A stretch of 6,567 bases of DNA from Bacteroidota bacterium (GCA_030613125.1 JAUWMO010000197.1:1-6567); one strand, 5' to 3'. Counted from the first letter of the stretch, positions 1 through 6,417 are shown. Notes: generated by a model from the sequence alone, not told the origin. Made by a program: numbers and translations.

Positions 1-236
1 ACAGCCGCCGGACAGAAGCGCTGAGGCTTCTTACCGAAAAGCATCAAGGCTGCGTGAAGAAGTCGGTTCTTGTCGAGCAGACCTAGCTCGGTCAGCACAG
101 TCTTCGGCGTTGGTGTCGTCTCGAAGGAAAACTTCCTCTTCTCGGAGGCTTCAGTGACAAACCAATCGATGCGGTCCGGTGCGATATCGGACAACTTTCC
201 GCCTTTTGCTGGTGTTAGATAGAAGGGATCTTTCAT
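1..236 (-). CDS. ATP-binding protein (RecG-C/AlbA-like regulator family), partial N-terminus
   Basis: This coding region starts at the ATG at 236 and runs off the left edge, so only 78 codons are visible. It begins MKDPFYLTPAKGGKLSDI and later contains a conserved-looking stretch, VLTELGLLDKN followed by HAALMLFGKKPQRF. From memory, that L-G-LL...AA-LLFGK-PQ-F pattern is typical of proteins called transcriptional regulator or RecG C-terminal-like ATP-binding protein. There it lies before the GHKL-type ATPase part, which would be outside this window. The start is well supported: GGAGG lies 8 bases upstream, and the ATG overlaps the stop of the DUF4062 gene as ATGA, an arrangement that favours coupled translation. 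In most relatives I recall, the two parts form one chain, with DUF4062 first. Family assignment is fairly good; the biochemical role is unknown. Confidence 0.7.
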   Translation of the reverse strand, partial: MKDPFYLTPAKGGKLSDIAPDRIDWFVTEASEKRKFSFETTPTPKTVLTELGLLDKNRLLHAALMLFGKKPQRFCPAA

Positions 237-706
237 GGTGTGGTCCTCCGGTTTTGTTCCTGTTGCCAGTAAAGCAAGCTTCTCTGGACCTCACTACAGA
301 GGTGGTCCGTGTTGCGGAAACGGGTGTAGGTATGCGTGCTGGCTTTCCTAATGAGTGCTTGCATGCGTTTCGCGCGGTGCGCTTTCGGAGTCAGTTTCTT
401 GACAAAAATCAGAGGATCACGGCCTATCTCGATGGCGTAGTCAAACTCCTGTTCAGTGGCTGAAATCCCGTTTTCGTTAAGCCTTCCGTAACGAAGTCCA
501 AAGATGCCCAGATAGATGGCACATTTGTCGATTTCCCCCAGATAGATGTCTGATGGGCTCCGCCGGCTGGCCGGGAGGTTCTCAAAGATGAAGGCATAGA
601 AGAACTGGCTCCAGTAGGGATCGTTATTGATGAACGAGGCTAGCTTGTCCCTTGTATGAGCAAACTCACTTTGGACACTGCTGATGAAAATTTGCTTTCG
701 CTTCAT
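233..706 (-). CDS. Stand-alone DUF4062 domain protein
   Basis: This 157-residue protein consists almost entirely of a DUF4062 domain. Visible hallmarks are IFISSVQSEF at residues 6-15, FENLPA at 41-46, YLGEIDKCAIYLGIFGLRYG at 55-74, ISATEQEFDYA at 81-91, and KRMQALI at 113-119. There is no signal peptide or membrane segment, so it should be cytoplasmic. In bacteria this domain usually heads a longer chain that continues into an ATP-binding regulator-like module; in animals it heads NACHT/WD proteins such as NWD1 and TEP1. Its activity is unknown, and a role in conflict or signalling systems is only an inference. The ATG at 706 is chosen because AGGAG lies 7 bases upstream; a GTG at 712 would leave almost no spacing. 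Its stop TGA overlaps the next start as ATGA. The gene is clearly richer in G+C than the two-component genes upstream. Confidence 0.8.
   Translation of the reverse strand: MKRKQIFISSVQSEFAHTRDKLASFINNDPYWSQFFYAFIFENLPASRRSPSDIYLGEIDKCAIYLGIFGLRYGRLNENGISATEQEFDYAIEIGRDPLIFVKKLTPKAHRAKRMQALIRKASTHTYTRFRNTDHLCSEVQRSLLYWQQEQNRRTTP
245..249 (-). promoter_or_regulatory. Ribosome binding site of the downstream ATP-binding protein gene
   Basis: GGAGG on the minus strand, 8 bases before the ATG at 236 and inside the last codons of the DUF4062 gene. It decides the start of the partial gene. It also argues that the split from DUF4062 is a working two-gene arrangement rather than just a broken fusion. 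Confidence 0.7.
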
Positions 707-713
707 GGTCACT

Positions 714-718
714 CTCCT
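714..718 (-). promoter_or_regulatory. Ribosome binding site of the DUF4062 gene
   Basis: AGGAG on the minus strand, 7 bases before the ATG at 706. It supports that ATG over the in-frame GTG at 712. Confidence 0.65.
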
Positions 719-866
719 AGTTTCCCGTGAATCCCTCGTAACGCTTCGTCAGTCTCCCGCGCTTTGGAAGCTGCAAGCAACATATCATATCTAGGATTAC
801 GGCGATTTTCCTTACCATAATTGTTTACTTTTAATGACTGTTCCTACATTTTCTCGGCGCATAACA

Positions 867-926
867 TTATATTCTACCCCAAATTACCATATAATACTCA
901 TATATCCAAGTGAAAACGGATTCCAT
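867..926 (-). CDS. Candidate 19-residue small ORF with good ribosome binding site
   Basis: On the minus strand an ATG at 926 is preceded, at 6 bases, by AGGAG (933-937) within AAAAAAGGAG. It opens a 19-codon frame reading MESVFTWIYEYYMVIWGRI before a TAA. The peptide is rich in aromatic and hydrophobic residues (three Trp, three Tyr), as in many small membrane-active or leader peptides, but I do not recognise it. It lies upstream of the DUF4062 gene on the same strand, so it could be a leader. A chance purine run before an ATG in AT-rich DNA explains it equally well. Confidence 0.22.
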   Translation of the reverse strand: MESVFTWIYEYYMVIWGRI

Positions 927-1078
927 GTAATACTCCTTTTTTATATATATAATATCCGGAGCTCGTTTGATACACCTGGTGATTTGCAAGAATAAAAAAA
1001 TGATTTTGGATTATTGTTTTATTTTGCACGAAAACCGCAATTCTCACAATTAGGATCATTAAGACTGCTCTCTGCACA

Positions 1079-1756
1079 TTATGGCACAAACTTATACCCT
1101 ACACCTCTAACGCTCAGGATATGTTTTGGCTTTGCCGGATCTTCTTCCAGCTTTTTTCGCAGATCGAGTATGTAATTATCCACAGTCCGGGTAGTAGGGG
1201 TAACATCATATCCCCAGACTTCATTCAGCAGTTCATGACGGTGGATGACCTCTCCTTCATGTTGGATGAGGTATTTTAACAGTTCAAATTCACGACTTGA
1301 GAGTTTAATTTCGACATCCTTTACGAAGGCCTGGAATTTCCTGAAGTCTAATACAACATTTCCAAAAGAGTATTTTTCTATTTCATTTGGATCTGGTTTA
1401 GATCTCCTGAGCACTGCCCTGATACGTGCCAGCAGTTCCGGAATACTAAAAGGTTTTGTTAAATAATCGTCAGCTCCCAGATCCAGGCCTCCTACTTTGT
1501 CCATTTCAGATCCCCGGGCTGTGATCATGATTATTGGCAGTTCCGGTTTTTCTTTTTTCAGCCTTCGGCAGATCTCATACCCATTTATCCCCGGTAACAT
1601 TATATCCAGTAATAACAGATCAACATGTTTCTCAAGAGCAATTTGTAAACCTTCCTGTCCATCGGCAGAGGAAAGCACAGAATACCCTTCGAAAGTCAGA
1701 TTGTCTTTTAACCCACGTAAGATACTTATATCGTCTTCGATTATTAGTATGATCAT
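1079..1756 (-). CDS. OmpR/PhoB-family response regulator
   Basis: This 225-residue DNA-binding response regulator has the normal length for its class. The receiver domain covers about residues 1-117: the acidic pocket is E7-D8-D9, the phosphoacceptor is D51 in LLLLDIMLPG, the switch threonine is T79 in MITAR, and the conserved lysine is K101 in LTKPF. The winged-helix output domain covers about 128-225, with LSSREFELLKYL, a recognition-helix region RTVDNYILDLRKKLE, and the wing ending in VRGVGYKFVP. It should receive phosphate from the kinase encoded directly upstream and then bind promoter DNA as a dimer. The ATG at 1756 is the only sensible start, with AGG only a few bases before it. A 135-base gap separates it from the kinase gene; the gap holds a possible promoter and tandem 7-bp units that could serve autoregulation. 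The regulated genes cannot be named. Confidence 0.93.
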   Translation of the reverse strand: MIILIIEDDISILRGLKDNLTFEGYSVLSSADGQEGLQIALEKHVDLLLLDIMLPGINGYEICRRLKKEKPELPIIMITARGSEMDKVGGLDLGADDYLTKPFSIPELLARIRAVLRRSKPDPNEIEKYSFGNVVLDFRKFQAFVKDVEIKLSSREFELLKYLIQHEGEVIHRHELLNEVWGYDVTPTTRTVDNYILDLRKKLEEDPAKPKHILSVRGVGYKFVP

Positions 1757-1813
1757 TATCCTATTTGTATGTATCGGAAGTTCAATGTTTATGGCTTGAT
1801 AATGGCTAATTTC

Positions 1814-1841
1814 ATTATACTTTGCATTTTTAAGTAGGCAA
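1814..1841 (-). promoter_or_regulatory. Candidate sigma70-like promoter for the response regulator
   Basis: On the minus strand TTGCCT (1841-1836) is followed after 16 bases by a perfect TATAAT (1819-1814), some 57 bases before the regulator ATG. The form is good for a generic bacterial promoter, but Bacteroidota usually use a TAnnTTTG element, which is absent here. AT-rich DNA makes a chance TATAAT likely. Confidence 0.3.
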
Positions 1842-1868
1842 TCTGCCGACTACCGACTGCTGACTGCC
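1841..1868. repeat. Four tandem 7-bp units (GGCAGTC-like) flanked by an inverted repeat
   Basis: Read on the minus strand, four heptamers stand head to tail: GGCAGTC, AGCAGTC, GGTAGTC and GGCAGAT. The block is framed by a 7-bp inverted repeat, GTAGGCA at 1834-1840 and TGCCTAC at 1865-1871. It sits between the kinase and regulator genes, touching the -35 part of a possible regulator promoter. It may be an operator made of direct repeats, or one of the short CTGCCGACTG-type intergenic repeats that I recall from many Bacteroidota genomes. Confidence 0.6.
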
Positions 1869-1891
1869 TACGGCATAACCCGCAACTTGAG

Positions 1892-3937
1892 TTAAATTAT
1901 TATTGTAAACTTACTCCCTTCATTAATTTGGCTCTCAACCAGGACCCTGCCATTATGAGCTTCAACTATTTCCTTTACCACGGTAAGCCCAAGTCCTGTA
2001 CCGCTTGTTTCTTCTCCTCTGTTTTGCCCGATCCTGTAAAATTTATCAAATATCAGGTCTGTCTGGTCCTCAGGAATCCCAATTCCTTTGTCTTCAACCA
2101 CAATATTAATTGTATCTTTTTCTTTTATCAATTTACAAAAAATTTCTTTGGTATTCCGGGAATATTTAATCGCATTGCTTAGCAAATTGATCACAGCCTG
2201 TTTAAGAGCATCAGGATCGGCGTTTATAAAAACATTTTCTTCAATTTCTGTATGAACACTGAAATTTTCTTCAACAAGCCAGTAATCCAGGTCATGCAAA
2301 GCAGATTTAACTAATGCAGTAATATCCACTTTTTTAAAACTATATTCAAGTTTACCTTTTTCTCTTTTTGAAAAATCAAGGATGTTGTTGATCATTCTTT
2401 TTAATCTTTCGGTCTCTTTCAGGATTATATTCAGATACTCTTTTTTACCGGTTGTAGTCTTCACCCTTCCCAATAAAATGGATTCAGCGAACATATGAAT
2501 TGAAGTAAGAGGTGTTTTCAGTTCGTGAGTTACATTGGAAACAAAATCTGATCTCAAACGGCTGAGACGTTTTTCTCGCAGGATATCCCTTAATATCAGC
2601 AGAACTCCCAACAACATCGCACCCAACAATAAAACTAATGCGATCCCGTAAGTCCAGCTCCTTCTTTTTACATAGGTATCAACCAGGTTAATATCCTTCA
2701 GACTGATCCGGACCATATGGGTTGGGAAAAATGAGGAAAATTCCGTTGTGAAGCCTAATTCGTTGTTGGTTTGAGAATTACTCTCTTCCTTTTCTATTAG
2801 ATTGATATTGTATTCGAATTCTGTATTCTCACAATAGTCTGATTTTTTAATACCGGACCAGATTTGATTGAGTTCAAGACAAAAACCCATGGGATATTCC
2901 AGGTCAGGATCTATTAATACTATTTTTGCCGTATCAGACGAAATCCCGTTTATTACATTAAAATTTCCCAGTGTTAGGGGATATTCCGAATCCTTTCCGC
3001 TCATCAATGACTCTTTGATAATGTTACCATAATTATTAATGAATCTTATCCTGCTATTTATTTTTTGGATGTATTCCTCTAATTCCGAAATCTGTTTATC
3101 ATCTGTCATTCGTGAATTAAATTCCCAGTTTGAAATCTGAGTCAGGATCTCCGCTGTACTATTGTTTAATGGAATTGTCCCGCTGGTCAATTTTAACAGG
3201 AAAGATTCAATTTCCTTAATAACCATTATAAAATTAGTAGAATCGCTCAATTTTAACAAGTTCAGGACCGCATAATAGGCATACGGATATCCGTTATTAT
3301 CTAATACTGAAAAATGCTTATCGGTTATTTCAGAATAGTAAGAATATGCCTTCTCATTATTCTTCATTTTAAGATTAACGCGCGCTAATGCATTTAATGA
3401 TTTTGCAGAATCGAATTTACATGAAGCATGATTTAATGAAGCCCTGTAGTAGTTTGCAGCCTGATTGTAATTCCTGACTTGAAATTCCCTTTTTTCAGCT
3501 TTCTTAAAGTCTTGCAGGAATGCTGTTGAGTGCATCTCTTCAGTATTCACTTTAAGATCCTCCATGAACCAGGGCCAAAAGAATTTCTTTTCCTTACTTA
3601 TAACGAATGGATTTTTGATGAAATCGAGCGTGTCACATATCTTTAATGCAGTCCAATCGATTTCTCCTTCTTTCAATACAAAGCTTGTAAACCTGCCGGC
3701 AAGCTCTTCCAGTTTTTTCTGAAAGTTTATTGAAACCTGATCAACAATAAGTCGCTGTTCTTCTGTTACTTCTTTTTCAGTTAATTCCTTGAAATTAGAA
3801 ATACTGTTAATGCTTAAATAAGTAAGAATACCGCCGGATACAACCACGGTAAGAATAAAAACTAGGATCAGTCGGGTACCCGGCTTAATAATTCTTTTCA
3901 CGTTTTTTATTCTGAATACAGGTATGAAATTAGTCAT
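1892..3937 (-). CDS. Membrane sensor histidine kinase with large TPR-like extracytoplasmic domain
   Basis: This protein has 681 residues from the ATG at 3937. Two membrane segments are visible, about residues 22-43 (RLILVFILTVVVSGGIL) and 430-449 (YGIALVLLLGAMLLGVLLIL). They frame some 385 extracytoplasmic residues, in which about 143-210 look like TPR helices (AANYYRASL, AKSLNALARVNLKMKNNEKA). No HAMP or PAS domain follows; the second membrane helix leads almost directly into HisKA, with the phospho-acceptor H471 in VTHELKTPLTSI. The ATPase domain is complete: N-box NLLSNAIKYS near 584-593, G1 DKGIGIPED near 616-624, F-box DLIFDKFYR, and G2 GTGLGL near 646-651. It should autophosphorylate and pass phosphate to the regulator encoded next. 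A TTG two codons upstream is an alternative start. Neither start has a clear Shine-Dalgarno sequence; an A-rich leader favours the ATG. The signal sensed is unknown. Confidence 0.92.
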   Translation of the reverse strand: MTNFIPVFRIKNVKRIIKPGTRLILVFILTVVVSGGILTYLSINSISNFKELTEKEVTEEQRLIVDQVSINFQKKLEELAGRFTSFVLKEGEIDWTALKICDTLDFIKNPFVISKEKKFFWPWFMEDLKVNTEEMHSTAFLQDFKKAEKREFQVRNYNQAANYYRASLNHASCKFDSAKSLNALARVNLKMKNNEKAYSYYSEITDKHFSVLDNNGYPYAYYAVLNLLKLSDSTNFIMVIKEIESFLLKLTSGTIPLNNSTAEILTQISNWEFNSRMTDDKQISELEEYIQKINSRIRFINNYGNIIKESLMSGKDSEYPLTLGNFNVINGISSDTAKIVLIDPDLEYPMGFCLELNQIWSGIKKSDYCENTEFEYNINLIEKEESNSQTNNELGFTTEFSSFFPTHMVRISLKDINLVDTYVKRRSWTYGIALVLLLGAMLLGVLLILRDILREKRLSRLRSDFVSNVTHELKTPLTSIHMFAESILLGRVKTTTGKKEYLNIILKETERLKRMINNILDFSKREKGKLEYSFKKVDITALVKSALHDLDYWLVEENFSVHTEIEENVFINADPDALKQAVINLLSNAIKYSRNTKEIFCKLIKEKDTINIVVEDKGIGIPEDQTDLIFDKFYRIGQNRGEETSGTGLGLTVVKEIVEAHNGRVLVESQINEGSKFTIII

Positions 3938-3954
3938 TTTCAACTATGAAATGC

Positions 3955-3980
3955 AACTGCCACGGATTCCCGTGGCAGTT
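3955..3980 (-). terminator. Strong hairpin between propeller and kinase genes, possible terminator or attenuator
   Basis: A perfect 11-bp stem, AACTGCCACGG (3955-3965) with CCGTGGCAGTT (3970-3980), closes a 4-base loop. It would form in RNA of either strand. On the minus strand it stands after the propeller stop and ends 17 bases before the kinase ATG. Only a weak T-rich tail (TTGCATTT) follows, so termination is uncertain. Because it is so close to the start codon it would lie inside the kinase leader, where it could attenuate transcription, block ribosomes, or protect the mRNA end. Confidence 0.5.
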
Positions 3981-3986
3981 AACAAG

Positions 3987-4004
3987 TTCACGATGATTCA
4001 TGAA
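3987..4004. promoter_or_regulatory. Near-palindromic dyad upstream of the kinase gene, possible operator
   Basis: TTCACGA and TCATGAA are inverted copies of each other with one mismatch, separated by TGAT. The dyad lies in the 93-base gap between propeller and kinase genes, beside the strong hairpin. Its size and symmetry suit a dimeric DNA-binding protein, but nothing further supports a role and dyads of this length can arise by chance. Confidence 0.22.
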
Positions 4005-4030
4005 GAACTGTTACTTTGAAAAGCATCTTT

Positions 4031-6169
4031 TTATTTCTTGAAGAGATTTTCCATTGTCCAGACCTCCGAACCCTGGCCGATCTTAGCGTCTAAAACTATT
4101 TGTTTGCCATCAGGATGCACCTCGATATTCTCTATTTCCCCTTGCGAAAACTTATCTTCAAATACAAAGATACGTTCCGGATCTCCGCCATTTGCCGGGA
4201 CACGATAAATCTCACGTGGAACTTCGCTTCTATATAGCCCGGTTTGGAATATCAGGTACCTGGCATCAGGTGTCCAGTCAATGATGTATGGTGTAACATG
4301 ATCCTCAGTTTCTACCAGGATCCTTTTTTCTCCACCACCTGAAGACATAATAAATAATTCGTGTGGATCACAACAGAAATTCCCAAATACGATTTGCGTA
4401 CCGTCAGGAGATAGCTTGAATTGAAGAATCTGATCCTCACCAGTGTAGATTGTCCTTTCCTGTTTTGTGTCAGGATTTTTTGTAAGGATGGATTTTGTAT
4501 CTTCTGATAAGTAAAAAATATTTTTTCCATCCTTTGAAAATACAGGGGAATTACCTATTGGAGATTGAAAACTTCTTTGCTCCCTCTCTTTCACCAGAAT
4601 GGAGGTTCTGTCTCCCGAGTGAATATCTACCGAAAAGAAACCCTGAAGACTATCTTCATTTGTTCTGGCGTGAATCAGTAAAGACTTCCCATCAGGGGAC
4701 CATTGGGGTTGATACAAAAAATATGAGCCTGGTAAATACAGCTCTGTATCCAATGTACGGGTCTTTTGGCTTTCTGTATCATAGATGGTTAGATTTTGCT
4801 TGTGTCCCAGAATGTTGTCACGTTCATCGGACACTGAAAGATATAATATATTCCTTCCATCGGGAGACCAGATTGGTTTAACATTTCTTTCATTCTCCAT
4901 GCTGGAAATTTTATGCGGTTCAGAAAGAATTTGCCCCGTACTAAAATCCATACTGGCAATAAATATATCGGAACGCGTGTACTGAGTCGAATAGAATAAT
5001 GTATTATCCCTGGTTATTCCCAGAAGTTTCGCTTTCTCACCAAGATTGGACTTGAGAAGTTCGGGTTTGTCTTCCGCAACACCTTCATCTATCTTTAATG
5101 TCCAAAGGTCATCTGTTCCCATGCGGTCACTTCTGAACACAATCCCCTTCCCATCGGGTATCCATAATGGATTATTGTCATCGGCTTTATCTTCAAGAAT
5201 CAGCTGTTCAGAACTGCCATCTGTTGCGAACAGGTAGATGTTATTGTTATGACTACCTTTTTCCTGGTGTAAAGGATAGATGATGTACTTGCTATCCGGG
5301 GAGAAGTCACCACAACATGCTGGTTGATGCGGTTCCAGTGTTTTTATTACACGGATTGATCCATCATCCACAGATACCAGAACAATATGGCCAATGGCAT
5401 GCTCAGACCGGGGATCGTTTTCTTCAAGGTCAGCCAGAGCAAGAATATACTGTCCATCTGGCGACCATGCCACGGGCCAGGGAGTTATATATCCCTGTCC
5501 ACTACGGAGTAACCGATCACCTGTACCGTCTATATTAGCGATACGAAGTTCAGTGCCATCACCGGTAAACCAATAATATGCCAATTGTTTGCTGTCAGAT
5601 GACCAGACAGAATTGTCAGGAAACTGCACTGGAGCTTTCCAGGTCCCTTTGTCGGTGATATTCCAGGTTTCCCCGGTCTTTATATCCCTCACGGCCAACT
5701 CAATAGCATCCCAATTAATGTAATTCAAGTAGCGGCCATCTGGAGATACTCCATATACATCACCGGCAGGGGCCCAAACCTGTCTGATGATCAAATCTTC
5801 GGATTTGGTGGTTTCTCTTCCGGCATTAAGGTTAGCAAGTTTTTTCTTTCCAATGGCCACTACCTCACCCTGGTCAGCAAAATCAGCGATTAGTTTTTCG
5901 TAGGTTTTTTTTGCTTTTTCCTGTCCCAGTTTTTCGTAGCAGAGCCCCACATGAAGCAAGGCATTTGCTCTGAGTGATCGGGCAGCTGATACATCATCGA
6001 CGACTTTATTATAGATATCGATCGCCTCCTGGAGTGATCCTTCACCCTCTTCCTTAATTAATCACTGTTGAAAAAGCTGTTCGGGTTTTTGAGAAAATGA
6101 GGATGTAGTGATGCCTGTTGCCATTATAATCAGCAAGGCAAGCAGTTTAATAATAGTTGAAGTTTTCAT
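4031..6169 (-). pseudogene. Exported TPR and double PD40 beta-propeller protein, interrupted by an in-frame TGA
   Basis: From the ATG at 6169 one frame of 713 codons runs to a TAA at 4031, broken only by TGA at codon 36 (6062-6064). Residues 1-26 are a Sec signal peptide (MKTSTIIKLLALLIIMATG, cleavage likely after SFS). Residues 37-115 resemble the single TPR-like unit found in similar Bacteroidota proteins (EEGEGSLQEAIDIYN, ALLHVGLCYEKLG). Twelve PD40/TolB-type motifs follow at about 141, 189, 235, 289, 336, 385, 434, 490, 544, 586, 632 and 684, which fits two six-bladed propellers. There is no lipobox and no obvious type IX secretion tail, so the product should be periplasmic or secreted. 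GGAGG lies 8 bases before the ATG. The stop falls in FQQ-stop-LIKEEGEG, where I expect glycine, so GGA to TGA would explain it. A later start would lose the signal peptide. A sequencing error is equally possible. The function is unknown; such propellers usually bind proteins or ligands. Confidence 0.8.
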
Positions 6170-6177
6170 TTTTAGCA

Positions 6178-6182
6178 CCTCC
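6178..6182 (-). promoter_or_regulatory. Ribosome binding site of the propeller gene
   Basis: GGAGG on the minus strand, 8 bases before the ATG at 6169. It fixes the start at the signal peptide and rules out the longer reading that begins at 6289. Confidence 0.75.
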
Positions 6183-6207
6183 GATTTTAAATTAATATTC
6201 TTTATAG

Positions 6208-6234
6208 CAAACTTACTATGGAAAAGGAGGTCAA
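6208..6234 (-). promoter_or_regulatory. Candidate Bacteroidota-type promoter of the propeller gene
   Basis: On the minus strand TAAGTTTG (6215-6208) matches the TAnnTTTG -7 element known from Bacteroides and Flavobacterium. A TTG (6234-6232, within TTGACC) stands 16 bases upstream, slightly closer than the usual spacing of about 19. Transcription would begin near 6200 and give a leader of about 30 bases that includes the GGAGG. Confidence 0.45.
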
Positions 6235-6417
6235 GTGTCACAATAATGTACAAGTTATGTAAAAATTGTGTCATGGAAACATAAAACAACTAATGAAATT
6301 TAAAATGGGCTATAACTACCTCATTGGGAGAATTGGGCAGGATAATTGAAGAAGTGAGTAGATTATCTTAATGTTTCCCGGTTCTTATCCAGGAAATTAC
6401 ATCGCAGGATTAGCTCC

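Larger units (their letters stand above)
713..1078. other. AT-rich intergenic region between response regulator and DUF4062 genes
   Basis: These 366 bases hold no recognisable gene apart from one tiny ORF candidate at 867-926. The sequence is mostly AT-rich, with runs such as TATATATATAA near 941-953 and a seven-A run near 994-1000. It turns more GC-rich toward the DUF4062 gene, from about 780 downward. I see no convincing intrinsic terminator for the regulator gene and no strong promoter for the DUF4062 gene, though one or both should lie here. Confidence 0.6.

Noticed and set aside
179..463. Plus-strand 94-codon frame opposite the DUF4062 gene
   Set aside because: It is antisense to a well-supported domain and has no recognisable protein features.
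707..712. GTG at 712 as start of the DUF4062 gene
   Set aside because: It would leave about one base between AGGAG and the start; the ATG at 706 has 7 bases.
898..1089. Minus-strand 63-codon frame between regulator and DUF4062 genes
   Set aside because: It begins inside the end of the regulator gene without a ribosome binding site, lies in AT-rich DNA, and resembles no family I know.
1087..1094. TAAGTTTG promoter element for genes downstream of the regulator
   Set aside because: It lies in the codons for the conserved YKFV at the regulator C-terminus, so coding constraint explains it.
3938..3943. TTG at 3943 as start of the kinase gene
   Set aside because: An ATG lies only two codons further and has an A-rich leader. 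The difference is two residues and cannot be settled from sequence alone.
4495..5576. Plus-strand frames opposite the propeller gene (4495-4881, 4785-4985, 5046-5237, 5317-5576)
   Set aside because: They are shadows of the repeated SPDG codons on the other strand and show no family features.
6062..6064. TGA read as glycine (code 25) or selenocysteine
   Set aside because: A glycine is expected here, which recalls the code of SR1/Gracilibacteria. However, the regulator, kinase and propeller frames contain over 1500 other codons without another in-frame TGA, and glycine is common in them, so recoding is not credible. Selenocysteine does not fit the family.
6062..6289. A longer 75-residue reading that ends at the TGA
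   Set aside because: The GGAGG and the signal peptide point to the ATG at 6169. The upstream part is leader and promoter DNA.
6374..6396. TTTCC...GGAAA dyad in the right gene-free region
   Set aside because: The stem is short and mismatched, with no T-run or gene end nearby.
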